Of a DNA stretch of 64,000 bases, positions 8,821-16,739 are shown piece after piece; position 1 is the stretch's first letter, and every line of letters begins with the position of its first letter. The translations under genes and the position numbers were made by a program. The stretch covers positions 105,927-169,926 of the forward strand of contig NZ_SJFN01000004.1 in the NCBI RefSeq assembly GCF_004328075.1, given 5' to 3'. This stretch comes from Siculibacillus lacustris. Lineage in GTDB: Bacteria > Pseudomonadota > Alphaproteobacteria > Rhizobiales > Ancalomicrobiaceae. The notes beneath the pieces are model-generated. The model ran no database searches. It was not told the origin of the DNA and was given only the letters and a program-made list of their open reading frames with translations.

Positions 8821-8848
8821 GAGGCGCGGCGGCGGACGCGGGTGCGAT

Positions 8849-8874
8849 GGAACCCAGCCCTCGCCTCGGACGTT
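8849..8874 (+). promoter_or_regulatory. Putative EcfG promoter for the DUF1269/iron-permease operon
   Basis: GGAAC (8849-8853), 17 bases, CGTT (8871-8874), about 65 bases before the ATG at 8939. Confidence 0.55.
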
Positions 8875-8938
8875 GTCGTGCCCAGTGACGGTGACCCGCG
8901 TGCATCGAGCGCAACCGCGACCCAGGGAGGAAACCCGC

Positions 8939-9457
8939 ATGAGCCAGTTGTTCGCGATCGTCTATGACGACCCCGACCTCGCGCGCCGCGCGGCGGACCA
9001 GATCCGCGAGCTGGCGCGTGGCCGTCTCCTGTCGTTGCGTGACATGGTGGTGGTGACGCGGGCCGACGACGGTACGGTGAAGCGCGACCCGTCGGTCGAT
9101 TTGGTGACCGGCGGTGCGCTCGGCGGCGCCTTCTGGGGCGGTCTGATCGGTCTGATCTTCATGGCGCCCCTGGCCGGCGCCGCGGGTGGGGCGGCCGGCG
9201 GGGCGCTGAGCGGATGGCTCACCGACTACGGCGTCGACGACGACTTCATCCGCGAGGCCGCCCTGCGGGTGAAGTCCGGCCGGGCCGCGGTGTTCGTCCT
9301 CGCCGACGACATGATCGTCGACGAGGTGGCGTCGGCGCTCGGCGAGGTGCGGGGCGAGCTGATCTATTCCTCGCTCACCGCCAACGTCGACGCGGTGATC
9401 TCGGCGGCGCTCGCCGGAGCCCTCCACGACGGCAAGATAGGGATTCTCCAGCCATGA
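8939..9457 (+). CDS. DUF1269 family membrane protein
   Basis: This 172-residue protein matches the DUF1269 pattern: an N-terminal alpha/beta part (FAIVYDDPDLARRAADQIREL), a glycine-rich membrane hairpin (VTGGALGGAFWGGLIGLIF and AGAAGGAAGGALSGWLTDYG) and a C-terminal alpha/beta half ending in LIYSSLTANVDAVISAAL. Its function is unknown. AGGGAGGAAACC before the ATG is a strong ribosome binding site. It overlaps the next gene as ATGA (9454-9457), so the two are translationally coupled. Confidence 0.82.
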   Translation: MSQLFAIVYDDPDLARRAADQIRELARGRLLSLRDMVVVTRADDGTVKRDPSVDLVTGGALGGAFWGGLIGLIFMAPLAGAAGGAAGGALSGWLTDYGVDDDFIREAALRVKSGRAAVFVLADDMIVDEVASALGEVRGELIYSSLTANVDAVISAALAGALHDGKIGILQP

Positions 9458-9909
9458 GCGATCTGTCGATCCCGCAGTCTCTGCGCGCCGCGGTGACGCC
9501 GCCGCCGGAAGTGCCGCGCGACACGTCGCGGCCGTCGCTGTTCGTGCGGTTCTCGACCCGCGTCGCGCTGCTCGCCGGACGGCCGGCGACCTTCATCTTC
9601 GCGTTGGCGGTGGTGATCGTGTGGGCGGCGTCGGGGCCGCTGTTCCATTTCTCCGACACCTGGCAGTTGGTCATCAACACCGGCACCACCGTCGTGACGT
9701 TTCTGATGGTGTTCGTGATCCAGAACGCCCAGAATCGCGACGGCGAGGCGATCCAGGTCAAGCTCGACGAGTTGATCCGCGCCACCAAGGACGCCCGCAA
9801 CACGATGATCGGCATCGAGAAGCTCGACGATGCCCATGTGCGCGCCCTGGAGGCCGAGCTCGAAGAACATTGCGCAGGGAGCGCGGAGACGGGTGTCGCA
9901 GGCAAATGA
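9454..9909 (+). CDS. Low-affinity iron permease family protein
   Basis: This 151-residue protein has two membrane helices (FIFALAVVIVWAASGPLF and the TGTTVVTFLMVFVIQNAQNRD motif) typical of the low-affinity iron permease (Fet4-like) family in bacteria, followed by a charged helix (IQVKLDELIRATKDARN). The bacterial members are much shorter than yeast Fet4, and transport activity is unproven. It is coupled to the DUF1269 gene by an ATGA overlap and overlaps the GTG start of the downstream histidine kinase by 17 bases, linking the stress operon with the signalling genes. Confidence 0.82.
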   Translation: MSDLSIPQSLRAAVTPPPEVPRDTSRPSLFVRFSTRVALLAGRPATFIFALAVVIVWAASGPLFHFSDTWQLVINTGTTVVTFLMVFVIQNAQNRDGEAIQVKLDELIRATKDARNTMIGIEKLDDAHVRALEAELEEHCAGSAETGVAGK

Positions 9910-11419
9910 ACCGGGACTGTTGAAGTTCGTCGACCGGCGGTTCCTCGGTTACAACGTCCTGATGGCTCTGGTGGCGGCGGCGATCCTTCTGACGATCGCC
10001 GTCGGCTCCTTCGTGTTCGGGGAGCGGACGCAGGAGCAATCGGCCGAAGCCCTGCGCGCCGCGGCGACCGATCGCGCCGCGCTCGCCGTGTTGGCCAGTC
10101 TGGTCGATGCCGAGACCGGGCAACGCGGCTGGTTGCTGACCGGCGACGACGATTATCTCAAGCCCTACACCGATGCGCGGACACACTTTCCCGGGCAGCT
10201 CGAGCAGTTCCGCCTCCAGGTCGAACGGCTGTCGAACGACGTGACGATTCCCGATCCGGCGCGGCTCGAGGACGTGGCGCGACGCAAGTTCGACGAACTG
10301 GCCCAGACCCTCGCGCTGGCGCGCACCGGCGATCGCGACGGCGCCTTCGCGCTGGTGCGCAGCGATGTCGGCATCACCTTGATGGACGAGGCACGGGCCT
10401 ATGTCGCACAGGTTCTGGCGCTCACCGACGGTCTGCGGCTGCGGCGCATCGAGCAGATGCGGGCGAGCGCCCGACTGCTGACGGTGCTGACCAGCCTCGG
10501 GGTGGTGACCATCCTGGTGCTGTCGGTCCTGGCGATCCTGCTGATCACCCACCACACCCGCGAATTGGAGGTTGCCCGCCGCGATCTGGCGCGCTCCAAC
10601 GAGGCGCTCGAGCACCGGGTGCGCGATCGCACCCGCGAGTTGTTGGGGGTTAATGCCGAGGTCCAACGCTACGCCTATATCGTCAGCCACGACCTCAGGG
10701 CGCCCCTGGTCAACATCATGGGCTTCACCAGCGAGCTGGAGACGGCGACCTCGCGGTTTTCGACCTTCCTGCACCGCGGCGGCTTCGATCGGACCGATCC
10801 GATCGTCGCCGACGTCCACGAGGCGGTGGACGTCGACATCCCCGAGGCGCTCGGTTTCATCCGCACCTCGACCACCCGCATGGATGCGCTGATCAACGAA
10901 ATCCTCAAGCTGTCGCGGCTCGGGCGGGTGCCGCTGGTGCCCGAGGCGATCGTCATGGAGACGCTGCTGCGCGACTGCATCGCCACCGTTCAGCATCGGC
11001 TCGATGCCGGCGGAGCGACGGCGATGGTGATCTCGCCCTTGCCGCGGATCGTCTCCGACGCCAACTCCCTGAATCAGATCTTCACGAATCTTCTGGACAA
11101 TGCCGCGAAATATTTCGACCCTGCACGACCGGGACGCATCGTCATCCGCGGCCGGACCGAGGGGGCGAACGCGATCTTCTCGGTCGAGGACAACGGGCGC
11201 GGCATCGCCGCGGGCGACCACGAGAGGATCTTCGAACTGTTCCGACGCTCCGGCGCCCAGGATCGCCCCGGAGAGGGCATCGGGCTCGCCCATGTGCGTT
11301 CGCTGGTGCGGCGCCTCGGCGGCGACATCGGCGTCGTCTCCGACGGGAGCACCGGAACGATCTTCCGCCTGATCCTGCCGATCGATCTGCGTCCCCGCCT
11401 GAAGAAAGACACTGCGTGA
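9893..11419 (+). CDS. CHASE3-domain sensor histidine kinase
   Basis: This 508-residue kinase has TM1 at about residues 18-40, a periplasmic CHASE3-like four-helix domain (ASLVDAETGQRGWLLTGDDDYL), TM2 near 200-222, a coiled-coil linker, the HisKA motif YIVSHDLRAPL with phosphoacceptor His266, and a HATPase domain (NLLDNAAKYF N box, DNGRGI, GEGIGLAHV). The GTG at 9893 gives the complete first helix. Its stop overlaps the start of the following receiver gene, so kinase and regulator form a cognate pair. The architecture is like bacteriophytochrome-partner or Rcp1-type systems, but with a CHASE3 sensor. Confidence 0.88.
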   Translation: MSQANEPGLLKFVDRRFLGYNVLMALVAAAILLTIAVGSFVFGERTQEQSAEALRAAATDRAALAVLASLVDAETGQRGWLLTGDDDYLKPYTDARTHFPGQLEQFRLQVERLSNDVTIPDPARLEDVARRKFDELAQTLALARTGDRDGAFALVRSDVGITLMDEARAYVAQVLALTDGLRLRRIEQMRASARLLTVLTSLGVVTILVLSVLAILLITHHTRELEVARRDLARSNEALEHRVRDRTRELLGVNAEVQRYAYIVSHDLRAPLVNIMGFTSELETATSRFSTFLHRGGFDRTDPIVADVHEAVDVDIPEALGFIRTSTTRMDALINEILKLSRLGRVPLVPEAIVMETLLRDCIATVQHRLDAGGATAMVISPLPRIVSDANSLNQIFTNLLDNAAKYFDPARPGRIVIRGRTEGANAIFSVEDNGRGIAAGDHERIFELFRRSGAQDRPGEGIGLAHVRSLVRRLGGDIGVVSDGSTGTIFRLILPIDLRPRLKKDTA

Positions 11420-11862
11420 TGCCTCAACCGCGAACCGTGACCATCGTGATGATCGAAGACGACGAGGGTCACGCGCGCCTGATCGAAAAGAACATCCGCC
11501 GCGCCGGGGTGACCAACGAGATCCTGGGATTTCGCGACGGAACCACGGCGCTCGCCCGTCTGCTCGGACCTGACGGCAGCGGCGTGCTCCCCCTCGGCCA
11601 TGCCTGGCTGGTGCTGCTCGACCTCAATCTGCCGGACATGACCGGCATCGACATTCTCGCGCGGCTGAAGAGCAACGAGCACACCCGGCGATCGCCGGTG
11701 ATCGTGCTGACCACCACCGACGACCAGCGCGAGATTCAGCGCTGCTACGACCTCGGAGCCAACGTCTACATCACCAAGCCTTTGAACTACGAGAGCTTCG
11801 CCAATGCGATCCGCCAACTGGGGCTGTTCCTGTCGGTGATGCAGGTGCCGGAGGCCGATTGA
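11419..11862 (+). CDS. Rcp1-like single-domain response regulator
   Basis: This 147-residue receiver protein of the CheY/Rcp1 type has the acidic pocket in VMIEDDEGHARLIEKNI, phosphoacceptor Asp68 in VLLDLNLPDMTG, VLTTTDD and the ITKPLNY lysine. There is no output domain. The start is either this ATG, which shares bases with the kinase stop, or a GTG one codon earlier; both imply coupling to the upstream kinase. Its stop overlaps the start of the following hybrid gene in the same way. Confidence 0.85.
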   Translation: MPQPRTVTIVMIEDDEGHARLIEKNIRRAGVTNEILGFRDGTTALARLLGPDGSGVLPLGHAWLVLLDLNLPDMTGIDILARLKSNEHTRRSPVIVLTTTDDQREIQRCYDLGANVYITKPLNYESFANAIRQLGLFLSVMQVPEAD

Positions 11863-12920
11863 TCGTGCCCTATGGAACCGACGTGCGCGGCCCGATCCGC
11901 GTCCTCTACATCGACGACGATCCGGGCCTCGGGGTGCTGGTCCAGAAGGCCTTCGCCCGGCGTGGGCATTCCGTGGTCCACGTCACCGACGGCGCGGCGG
12001 GTTTCGCGCGTCTGGCGGCCGGCGACATCGACGTCATCGCGCTCGATCATTCGCTGCCCGGCGAGACCGGCCTCGACGTTTTGGCGCGGCTCGGCCCGCG
12101 CAGCGAGCGGCCGCCGGTGGTCTACGTCACCGGTTCGGCCGACGCGCGCATCGCCGTCCAGGCGATCAAGGCCGGGGCCGACGAATACGTCATCAAGGAC
12201 GTGTCCGGGGAATTCTACGAGCTGCTGATCGCCGGGGTCGAGCACGTGCTGGAGCGCTGGCGGCTGCGCCGTCAGAAGGCGGAGGACGAGAAGGCGGTGC
12301 GGCACGCCCGCGACCGCGCCGAGATGCTGCTGCAGGAGGTCAATCACCGCATCGCCAACAGCCTCGGGCTGGTGGCGGCGATGGTGCGGATGCAGGCGAC
12401 GGTGTTGTCCGATCCGGCGGCGGTGCAGGCCCTGCAGGAGACCCAGGCGCGGATCACCGCGATCGCCGGTGTCCATCGCCGCCTCTACACCTCCGATCGC
12501 ATCGGCTTGGTCGAGATCGACGACTATCTCGGCCATCTGTGCGGCGAGCTGCAGGATTCGCTGGCCGACGACGACCACCCCTACGAGGTGGTGCTCGAAG
12601 CCGAGCGAATCGAAGTCTCGACCGACAAGGCGGTGTCGCTCGGGGTGATCATCGGCGAGCTGGTCACCAACGCCTTCAAATATGCCTACCAGAAGGGACG
12701 TCTGGGCACGATCCGGGTCGTCGTCGCGACACGCGAAGACGGTATCGTGCGCCTGACCGTCGAGGACGACGGCGCCGGCTACGATCCGAGCGGGCCGGTG
12801 CGCGGCACCGGGCTCGGCTCGAAGATCCTGGCGGCGATGGCAACCAATCTGGCGGCGGTGGTGACGCAGGACCGCGAGGCCCCCGGCACGCGCATCCAGG
12901 TCGATTTTCCGTTGAAGTGA
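11859..12920 (+). CDS. Receiver-HWE/HisKA_2 hybrid histidine kinase
   Basis: This 353-residue protein has an N-terminal receiver domain (LYIDDDPGLG, Asp63 in IALDHSLPGETG, VYVTGSAD, VIKDVSGE) followed by a HisKA_2-type kinase with His163 in LLQEVNHRIANSLGLVAAM and a HATPase with LVTNAFKYAY and VEDDGAGYDP. There are no membrane helices. This RR-kinase order is common in alphaproteobacterial phosphorelays and several such kinases feed PhyR. The start is TTG at 11859 (overlapping the previous stop, GGAGG five bases upstream) or GTG at 11865. The three genes 9893-12920 form one coupled signalling operon. Confidence 0.85.
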   Translation: MIVPYGTDVRGPIRVLYIDDDPGLGVLVQKAFARRGHSVVHVTDGAAGFARLAAGDIDVIALDHSLPGETGLDVLARLGPRSERPPVVYVTGSADARIAVQAIKAGADEYVIKDVSGEFYELLIAGVEHVLERWRLRRQKAEDEKAVRHARDRAEMLLQEVNHRIANSLGLVAAMVRMQATVLSDPAAVQALQETQARITAIAGVHRRLYTSDRIGLVEIDDYLGHLCGELQDSLADDDHPYEVVLEAERIEVSTDKAVSLGVIIGELVTNAFKYAYQKGRLGTIRVVVATREDGIVRLTVEDDGAGYDPSGPVRGTGLGSKILAAMATNLAAVVTQDREAPGTRIQVDFPLK

Positions 12921-12950
12921 CCGAGCGACCGGCGGGTTTGAAGTCAGGGG

Positions 12951-12969
12951 GGCGGGCGTCTCACCCGCC
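12951..12969 (+). terminator. GC hairpin after the signalling operon
   Basis: GGCGGG (12951-12956), a seven-base loop and CCCGCC (12964-12969) follow the stop at 12920 by about 30 bases. There is no T run, so it is at best a weak terminator. Confidence 0.3.
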
Positions 12970-13056
12970 GATCGCTCTCGGCCGCCGCCTCGGCTCCGAT
13001 CCAGGGGGGATGGAGGGAAGTCGGGATGCGGCCATTTCGGTGGTCTGCGGACGGTG

Positions 13057-13284
13057 TCAGCGCACGTCGATGCGGGCGCTCGGCGGTCCGCCACGTTCGG
13101 TCTTGAACACGATGGTGCAGGCCTGCGGCGGGCAGATCGCGTCGGCGTCGTCGACGACGGCGATCGGCGGCAGCAGTTGGGCGACGACCGTCGGGCGCTG
13201 CGGCTCGGCGGCGAAGGCGTAGGCCGAGAGTCCGACGACGATCGCCATCGACACTCCGCTCACCAGTTTTCCCTGCGTCTTCAT
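13057..13284 (-). CDS. Small exported protein, unknown
   Basis: This 75-residue protein has a clear Sec signal peptide (KLVSGVSMAIVVGLSAYAFAAE, cleavage around residue 25). The mature part is about 50 residues with two cysteines (ICPPQACTIVFK), which could form a disulfide in the periplasm. I do not recognise the family. GGAGGTGCCGA directly precedes the ATG and strongly supports the start. Confidence 0.65.
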   Translation of the reverse strand: MKTQGKLVSGVSMAIVVGLSAYAFAAEPQRPTVVAQLLPPIAVVDDADAICPPQACTIVFKTERGGPPSARIDVR

Positions 13285-13428
13285 TCGGCACCTCCCTCGA
13301 GGCGGGCGGGCCGCGACATCTGTCCGGCCACATCGGAACAACGCGGGAAGGTGTGGAAAAGTTTCGGGTGTTCCGACGTATTCGTTAATTTTTCGTTGAC
13401 GCCCGAGATCGCGACGACGCTGCGGCGC

Positions 13429-13821
13429 TCAGCGCCGTCGCGCCGCGAGAAAGGCCGCCGCGGCGATCGCCACCACCGCGGTGACGCCGACGTGGCGCAG
13501 GGCCAGCGACACAGCCGGCGGGGCCAGCGTCGCGAAGGCGCTGGCGCGCACCGCGGTGCCGACGGCGGTCCGGGCGCGGTTCATCGCCGCCGCGGTGAGC
13601 GCCGCGACGACGATCGCGGCGACCGCACCGATTCCGGCGACCACGAGCGCCGCCTGGACCGGGCCGAAGCGGTCGATCAGCGACGCATGCAGCGCCAGGG
13701 CGAGGAACACCGTGGTGACGGTGACCAGCACCCCGACGAACGCCGCACCGGCGGCGATCAGGCCCGCCCGACGGCGGAGATCACCGCCGTCGAGCCCGAT
13801 CAACCGAGAGACGAGACTCAT
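13429..13821 (-). CDS. Phage-holin-superfamily-III-like membrane protein (YqjE-like)
   Basis: This 130-residue protein has an N-terminal amphipathic start (MSLVSRLIGLDGGDLRRRAG), two strong transmembrane helices (about residues 20-45 and 55-80) and a third hydrophobic stretch near the C terminus. The pattern and its position after a DUF883-like gene match the YqjD/YqjE pair of proteobacteria. It overlaps the DUF883-like gene by ATGA at 13818-13821. Members are thought to be membrane-associated stress proteins; no activity is established. Confidence 0.65.
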   Translation of the reverse strand: MSLVSRLIGLDGGDLRRRAGLIAAGAAFVGVLVTVTTVFLALALHASLIDRFGPVQAALVVAGIGAVAAIVVAALTAAAMNRARTAVGTAVRASAFATLAPPAVSLALRHVGVTAVVAIAAAAFLAARRR

Positions 13822-14342
13822 CGACGCGCGTCCGAACGCGTCATCCAGCCGAGCAGCAGGCCGGCACCGGCGGCGATCGCCAGGGCGGCGACCGGGTTGC
13901 GGGCGACCGAACGGCCGATCGCGTCGATGCCGTTCTCGGTCAGGGCGCGGGCGTCGCCGGCGACCGCACCGATGCCGTCGATGGTGGCGGTACCGGCGGC
14001 CCGGGCCGCGGCGACGGCTTCGTCGCTCTTGACGCCGGCCTGGGCGGCGAAGGCGTCGGCGGCCTGACGGATCGCCTCGACGGCCTGACGAGCGAGAGCG
14101 GCGACGTCGTCACCGACGGCGGCGGTGTCGGACTGGAGGCGCGAGGTATCGAGGCGTTCGGGGCGGGCCATGGAGGCGATCCTTCCGTTGATGGCGTTGG
14201 CGGCAGAGGCTTCGGCCCGGCGGACGGACCGTTCGGCGCTGGACTCGACGGCCGGTTCGTCGGTATCGGCGACGATCGGCAGGTCGGTCGGGTGCTCGCC
14301 CTTCGGCGAGGACGTGTCGTGGTGGTCGTCGGCTTTCGCCAT
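13818..14342 (-). CDS. DUF883/ElaB-YqjD-like membrane-anchored protein
   Basis: This 174-residue protein has a disordered acidic N terminus, a long alanine-rich helical region (about residues 60-140) and a C-terminal RNPVAALAIAAGAGLLLGWM anchor with a final SDARR. That C-terminal glycine-rich hydrophobic segment is the signature of the DUF883 (ElaB/YqjD) family, whose E. coli members bind ribosomes at the membrane in stationary phase. AAGGGAG precedes the ATG. A perfect EcfG-type promoter at 14428-14452 points at it. Confidence 0.75.
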   Translation of the reverse strand: MAKADDHHDTSSPKGEHPTDLPIVADTDEPAVESSAERSVRRAEASAANAINGRIASMARPERLDTSRLQSDTAAVGDDVAALARQAVEAIRQAADAFAAQAGVKSDEAVAAARAAGTATIDGIGAVAGDARALTENGIDAIGRSVARNPVAALAIAAGAGLLLGWMTRSDARR

Positions 14343-14427
14343 GGGACTCCCTTTCGCTGTTCGGTGGGGCCGGGCGAGGTCTTCGCAAGGGCCGGATGGC
14401 GCCGCGCCGGCACCGGTTCGACGGGTC

Positions 14428-14452
14428 AACGCACCGATGGGTGGGAAGTTCC
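14428..14452 (-). promoter_or_regulatory. Putative EcfG promoter for the DUF883/holin-like pair
   Basis: On the minus strand: GGAAC (14452-14448), 16 bases, CGTT (14431-14428). The match is perfect, about 85 bases before the start. Confidence 0.65.
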
Positions 14453-14475
14453 CGTGCGACGACGCGGGAGGCGAG

Positions 14476-14500
14476 GGAACCTTCGGCGCCGCCGCGCGTA
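14476..14500 (+). promoter_or_regulatory. Near-consensus EcfG promoter for the AI-2E family gene
   Basis: GGAAC (14476-14480), 16 bases, then CGTA (14497-14500), one mismatch in the last base. It is placed 35 bases before the ATG at 14535, the same spacing as the better sites, and back-to-back with the site at 14428. Confidence 0.45.
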
Positions 14501-14534
14501 GCCCTGGGCGCTCGCGTCCCCAGGAGAAGCCAGA

Positions 14535-15656
14535 ATGAATCGTCCCGTTTCCGATCCCGCCGTCGTCGCCCGAGCGGGCCTGCCGGATCCGACCCTCCTG
14601 CCGCCGCCGTCGCCGGCCGCGTCGTCGCTCCTCGACCCGACCCGCAGCCTCGCCGAATGGGCGGTGATCGGCCTGTTCGTGATCGCCGCCTTCGCGGTGA
14701 TGCGCTCCACCGCCGGCCTGCTGGTGCCGATGGTGGCGGCGGTGGTGGTCGGCAGCGTACTGGCGCGGATCGGCGACCGGGCGGCCCGCCTCGGCATCGC
14801 GCCGCTGGTGGCCGGGCTCGGCCTGGTCGGGATGACCGGGCTCGGCGGCTTCCTGCTGGTCGACGCCCTGCTCGAACCCTTCGCGGCGATGGTCGCCCGC
14901 GCGCCGCAGATGCTGGCGTCGCTGACCGAGGCGGCGGCGCCGCTGATGGCGCCCCTGTCGTCGCTGAAGAAGGCCTTGATGCACGTCGCCGGCGATCAGG
15001 CCGCGGCGCCGGTGGCGATGGGCAGCGAAATGAGTTGGCTCGGCGACTTCGTCTCGGGACTGACGCCGGCGCTGGGCGAGTTCTTCGTGTTCTTCGCGAC
15101 GCTCGCCTTCTTCGTCGCCGGCCGGGTGGCGCTGCGGCGGCGGATGATCCTGGTGTGGACCGAGCGCGAGCGTCGTCTGGCGGCGATCCGCATCCTCAAC
15201 GCCATCGAGGAAGCGCTGGCGCTCTATTTCGCCACCACCGCGACGATCTATGCCGGGGTCGGCGTGGCGACCGCGGTGATCGCTGCGGCGAGCGGTCTGG
15301 CCAATCCGATCCTGTGGGGCATGCTGGCCTTCACCGCCAGCTTCATTCCCTATCTCGGGGCCGGCCTGATCGCCCTGGCCCTGGCGGCGGGCGGGCTGGT
15401 CGGCCATCCCGGCTCGGTCTGGGCGATGGTCCCGGCCGGGGCCTTCCTGATCGTCCACCTGGTCAGCGAGAACGCGGTGATCCCGGCCTTCCTCGGCCGG
15501 CGCCTGGAGATCAACCCCTTCGTGGTGTTCGTGGCGATCGTGTTCTGGAGCTGGATGTGGGGACCGGTCGGGGCGATGCTGGCGGTGCCGCTGCTCCTGG
15601 TCGCCGACACCATCCACGACGAGCTGCGCCCCAGCCGCGGCGCGCTGCCGGCGTGA
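14535..15656 (+). CDS. AI-2E family transporter
   Basis: This 373-residue polytopic membrane protein has 7-8 hydrophobic helices in the typical AI-2E (PerM/TqsA/YdiK) arrangement: two N-terminal helices, a long soluble helical stretch (about residues 115-165), then five C-terminal helices with FIPYLGAGLIALALA and the LVSENAVIPAFLGRRLEINPF motif. The substrate is unknown; the name comes from TqsA and does not prove AI-2 export. AGGAG precedes the start. Its EcfG-like promoter is imperfect. Confidence 0.88.
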   Translation: MNRPVSDPAVVARAGLPDPTLLPPPSPAASSLLDPTRSLAEWAVIGLFVIAAFAVMRSTAGLLVPMVAAVVVGSVLARIGDRAARLGIAPLVAGLGLVGMTGLGGFLLVDALLEPFAAMVARAPQMLASLTEAAAPLMAPLSSLKKALMHVAGDQAAAPVAMGSEMSWLGDFVSGLTPALGEFFVFFATLAFFVAGRVALRRRMILVWTERERRLAAIRILNAIEEALALYFATTATIYAGVGVATAVIAAASGLANPILWGMLAFTASFIPYLGAGLIALALAAGGLVGHPGSVWAMVPAGAFLIVHLVSENAVIPAFLGRRLEINPFVVFVAIVFWSWMWGPVGAMLAVPLLLVADTIHDELRPSRGALPA

Positions 15657-15667
15657 GGCGAAACGAA

Positions 15668-15695
15668 ACCGGCGGCGGATCGCTCCGCCGCCGGT
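15668..15695. terminator. Perfect 12-bp hairpin between convergent genes
   Basis: ACCGGCGGCGGA (15668-15679), loop TCGC, then TCCGCCGCCGGT (15684-15695). It lies between the convergent AI-2E and ecfG genes and can terminate in either direction, although it lacks a T run. Confidence 0.55.
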
Positions 15696-15722
15696 TCAGC
15701 CGGGATACCGAGGATGAGGGCT

Positions 15723-16283
15723 TCAGGCGACGTCGGCGGGCGACGCGGCGCCGGCGGAGACGACGCCGATCTCCGGTCCGAAGTCGTCGGCCGAGGTGAC
15801 CGCCATCTGCTGCATCAGGCGCTGGCGGGCGCGGTTGACCCGGCTCTTGACCGTGCCGATGGCGCAGCCGCAGATCTCCGCGGCCTCTTCGTAGGAGAAG
15901 CCCGAGGCGCCGATCAGGATCAGCGCTTCGCGCTGGTCGGGCGGCAGGCGGCCGAGGGCCTCGCGGAAGTCGGCGAGGTCGAGATGGCCGTGCTGGGCCG
16001 GCGGCGAGACCATCCGCGCGGCGGCTTCGCCGTCGACGTCCTGGACTTCGCGGCGACGCTTGCGGTGCAGGCTGTAGAAGGTGTTGCGCATGATGGTGAA
16101 CATCCAGGCGCGCAGGCTGGTGCCTTCGGTGAACCCGTCGGACGACGCCCAGGCCTTCATCAGGGTCTCCTGGACCAGGTCGTCGGCGCGGTCGATGCTG
16201 CCCGACAGCGAGATCGCAAAGGCGCGCAACGAGGGAATCTCGGCGAGCAGGGCGTCCTTGAGGCGCGGTGCCGACAGATTCAT
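15723..16283 (-). CDS. ecfG: General stress ECF sigma factor EcfG
   Basis: This 186-residue ECF sigma factor has region 2 (ADDLVQETLMKAWASSDGF, LRAWMFTIMRNTFYSLHRKRRRE) and region 4 (LGRLPPDQREALILIGASGFSYEEAAEICGCAIGTVKSRVNRAR). Residues and context place it in the EcfG (ECF15) group that directs the alphaproteobacterial general stress response. It follows nepR with an ATGA overlap (16280-16283), and the pair is divergent from phyR, which is the canonical locus. It is the likely reader of the GGAAC-N16/17-CGTT sites across this window, including its own promoter. Confidence 0.95.
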   Translation of the reverse strand: MNLSAPRLKDALLAEIPSLRAFAISLSGSIDRADDLVQETLMKAWASSDGFTEGTSLRAWMFTIMRNTFYSLHRKRRREVQDVDGEAAARMVSPPAQHGHLDLADFREALGRLPPDQREALILIGASGFSYEEAAEICGCAIGTVKSRVNRARQRLMQQMAVTSADDFGPEIGVVSAGAASPADVA

Positions 16284-16513
16284 CGCGGGACCTGCGACGG
16301 TTCTGACGTCGTGTCGGCCGGAGCCGACGCATCGGTCTCGGCCGCAGACGGCGTCTCGCGGGATTCGAGCTGTTCGAGCAACGACTTGAAGCGATCGGGG
16401 ACCGGTTCGGAGACCATCTGGTCATAGAGTTGGCGCAGCTGCCGCCCGATGTGGGCCTGGAGCTTGGGTTCGAGCGTCGGAGTGGGACGATCGTCGTCGC
16501 GGGAGGCATTCAT
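16280..16513 (-). CDS. nepR: Anti-sigma factor NepR
   Basis: This 77-residue protein carries the NepR core IGRQLRQLYDQMVSEPVPDRFKSLLEQL (about residues 22-50) with disordered acidic ends. NepR sequesters EcfG until phosphorylated PhyR mimics the sigma factor and captures NepR. Its stop overlaps the ecfG start (ATGA), so both are made in fixed ratio. A perfect EcfG-type promoter precedes it at 16601-16625, giving positive autoregulation of the sigma/anti-sigma pair. Confidence 0.93.
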   Translation of the reverse strand: MNASRDDDRPTPTLEPKLQAHIGRQLRQLYDQMVSEPVPDRFKSLLEQLESRETPSAAETDASAPADTTSEPSQVPR

Positions 16514-16600
16514 CTTCGGATCGGCTTTCTACGATGGATCGGAATCTCGAGCCGCGACGAGGGATCTCCGGAGGTCGGGTGCGGCGTTGGTCGAGACCAG

Positions 16601-16625
16601 AACGCCGGTTCGACGCAGAAGTTCC
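16601..16625 (-). promoter_or_regulatory. EcfG promoter for nepR-ecfG
   Basis: On the minus strand: GGAAC (16625-16621), 16 bases, CGTT (16604-16601). The match is perfect at the position expected for sigma-factor autoregulation, about 90 bases before nepR. Confidence 0.8.
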
Positions 16626-16653
16626 GAGGGGCATGAAAAAAATTCGAAGGCCT

Positions 16654-16678
16654 GGAACCGATCACGACGATCGGCGTT
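16654..16678 (+). promoter_or_regulatory. EcfG promoter for phyR
   Basis: GGAAC (16654-16658), 16 bases, CGTT (16675-16678), a perfect match 61 bases before phyR. Together with the site at 16601 it makes a back-to-back EcfG-controlled divergent promoter. Confidence 0.8.
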
Positions 16679-16739
16679 TACCCCCCGGATCCATACCCCC
16701 GACCGTTCCGTACGGGGCTCGAGCGAGGTCGTTTCGAAC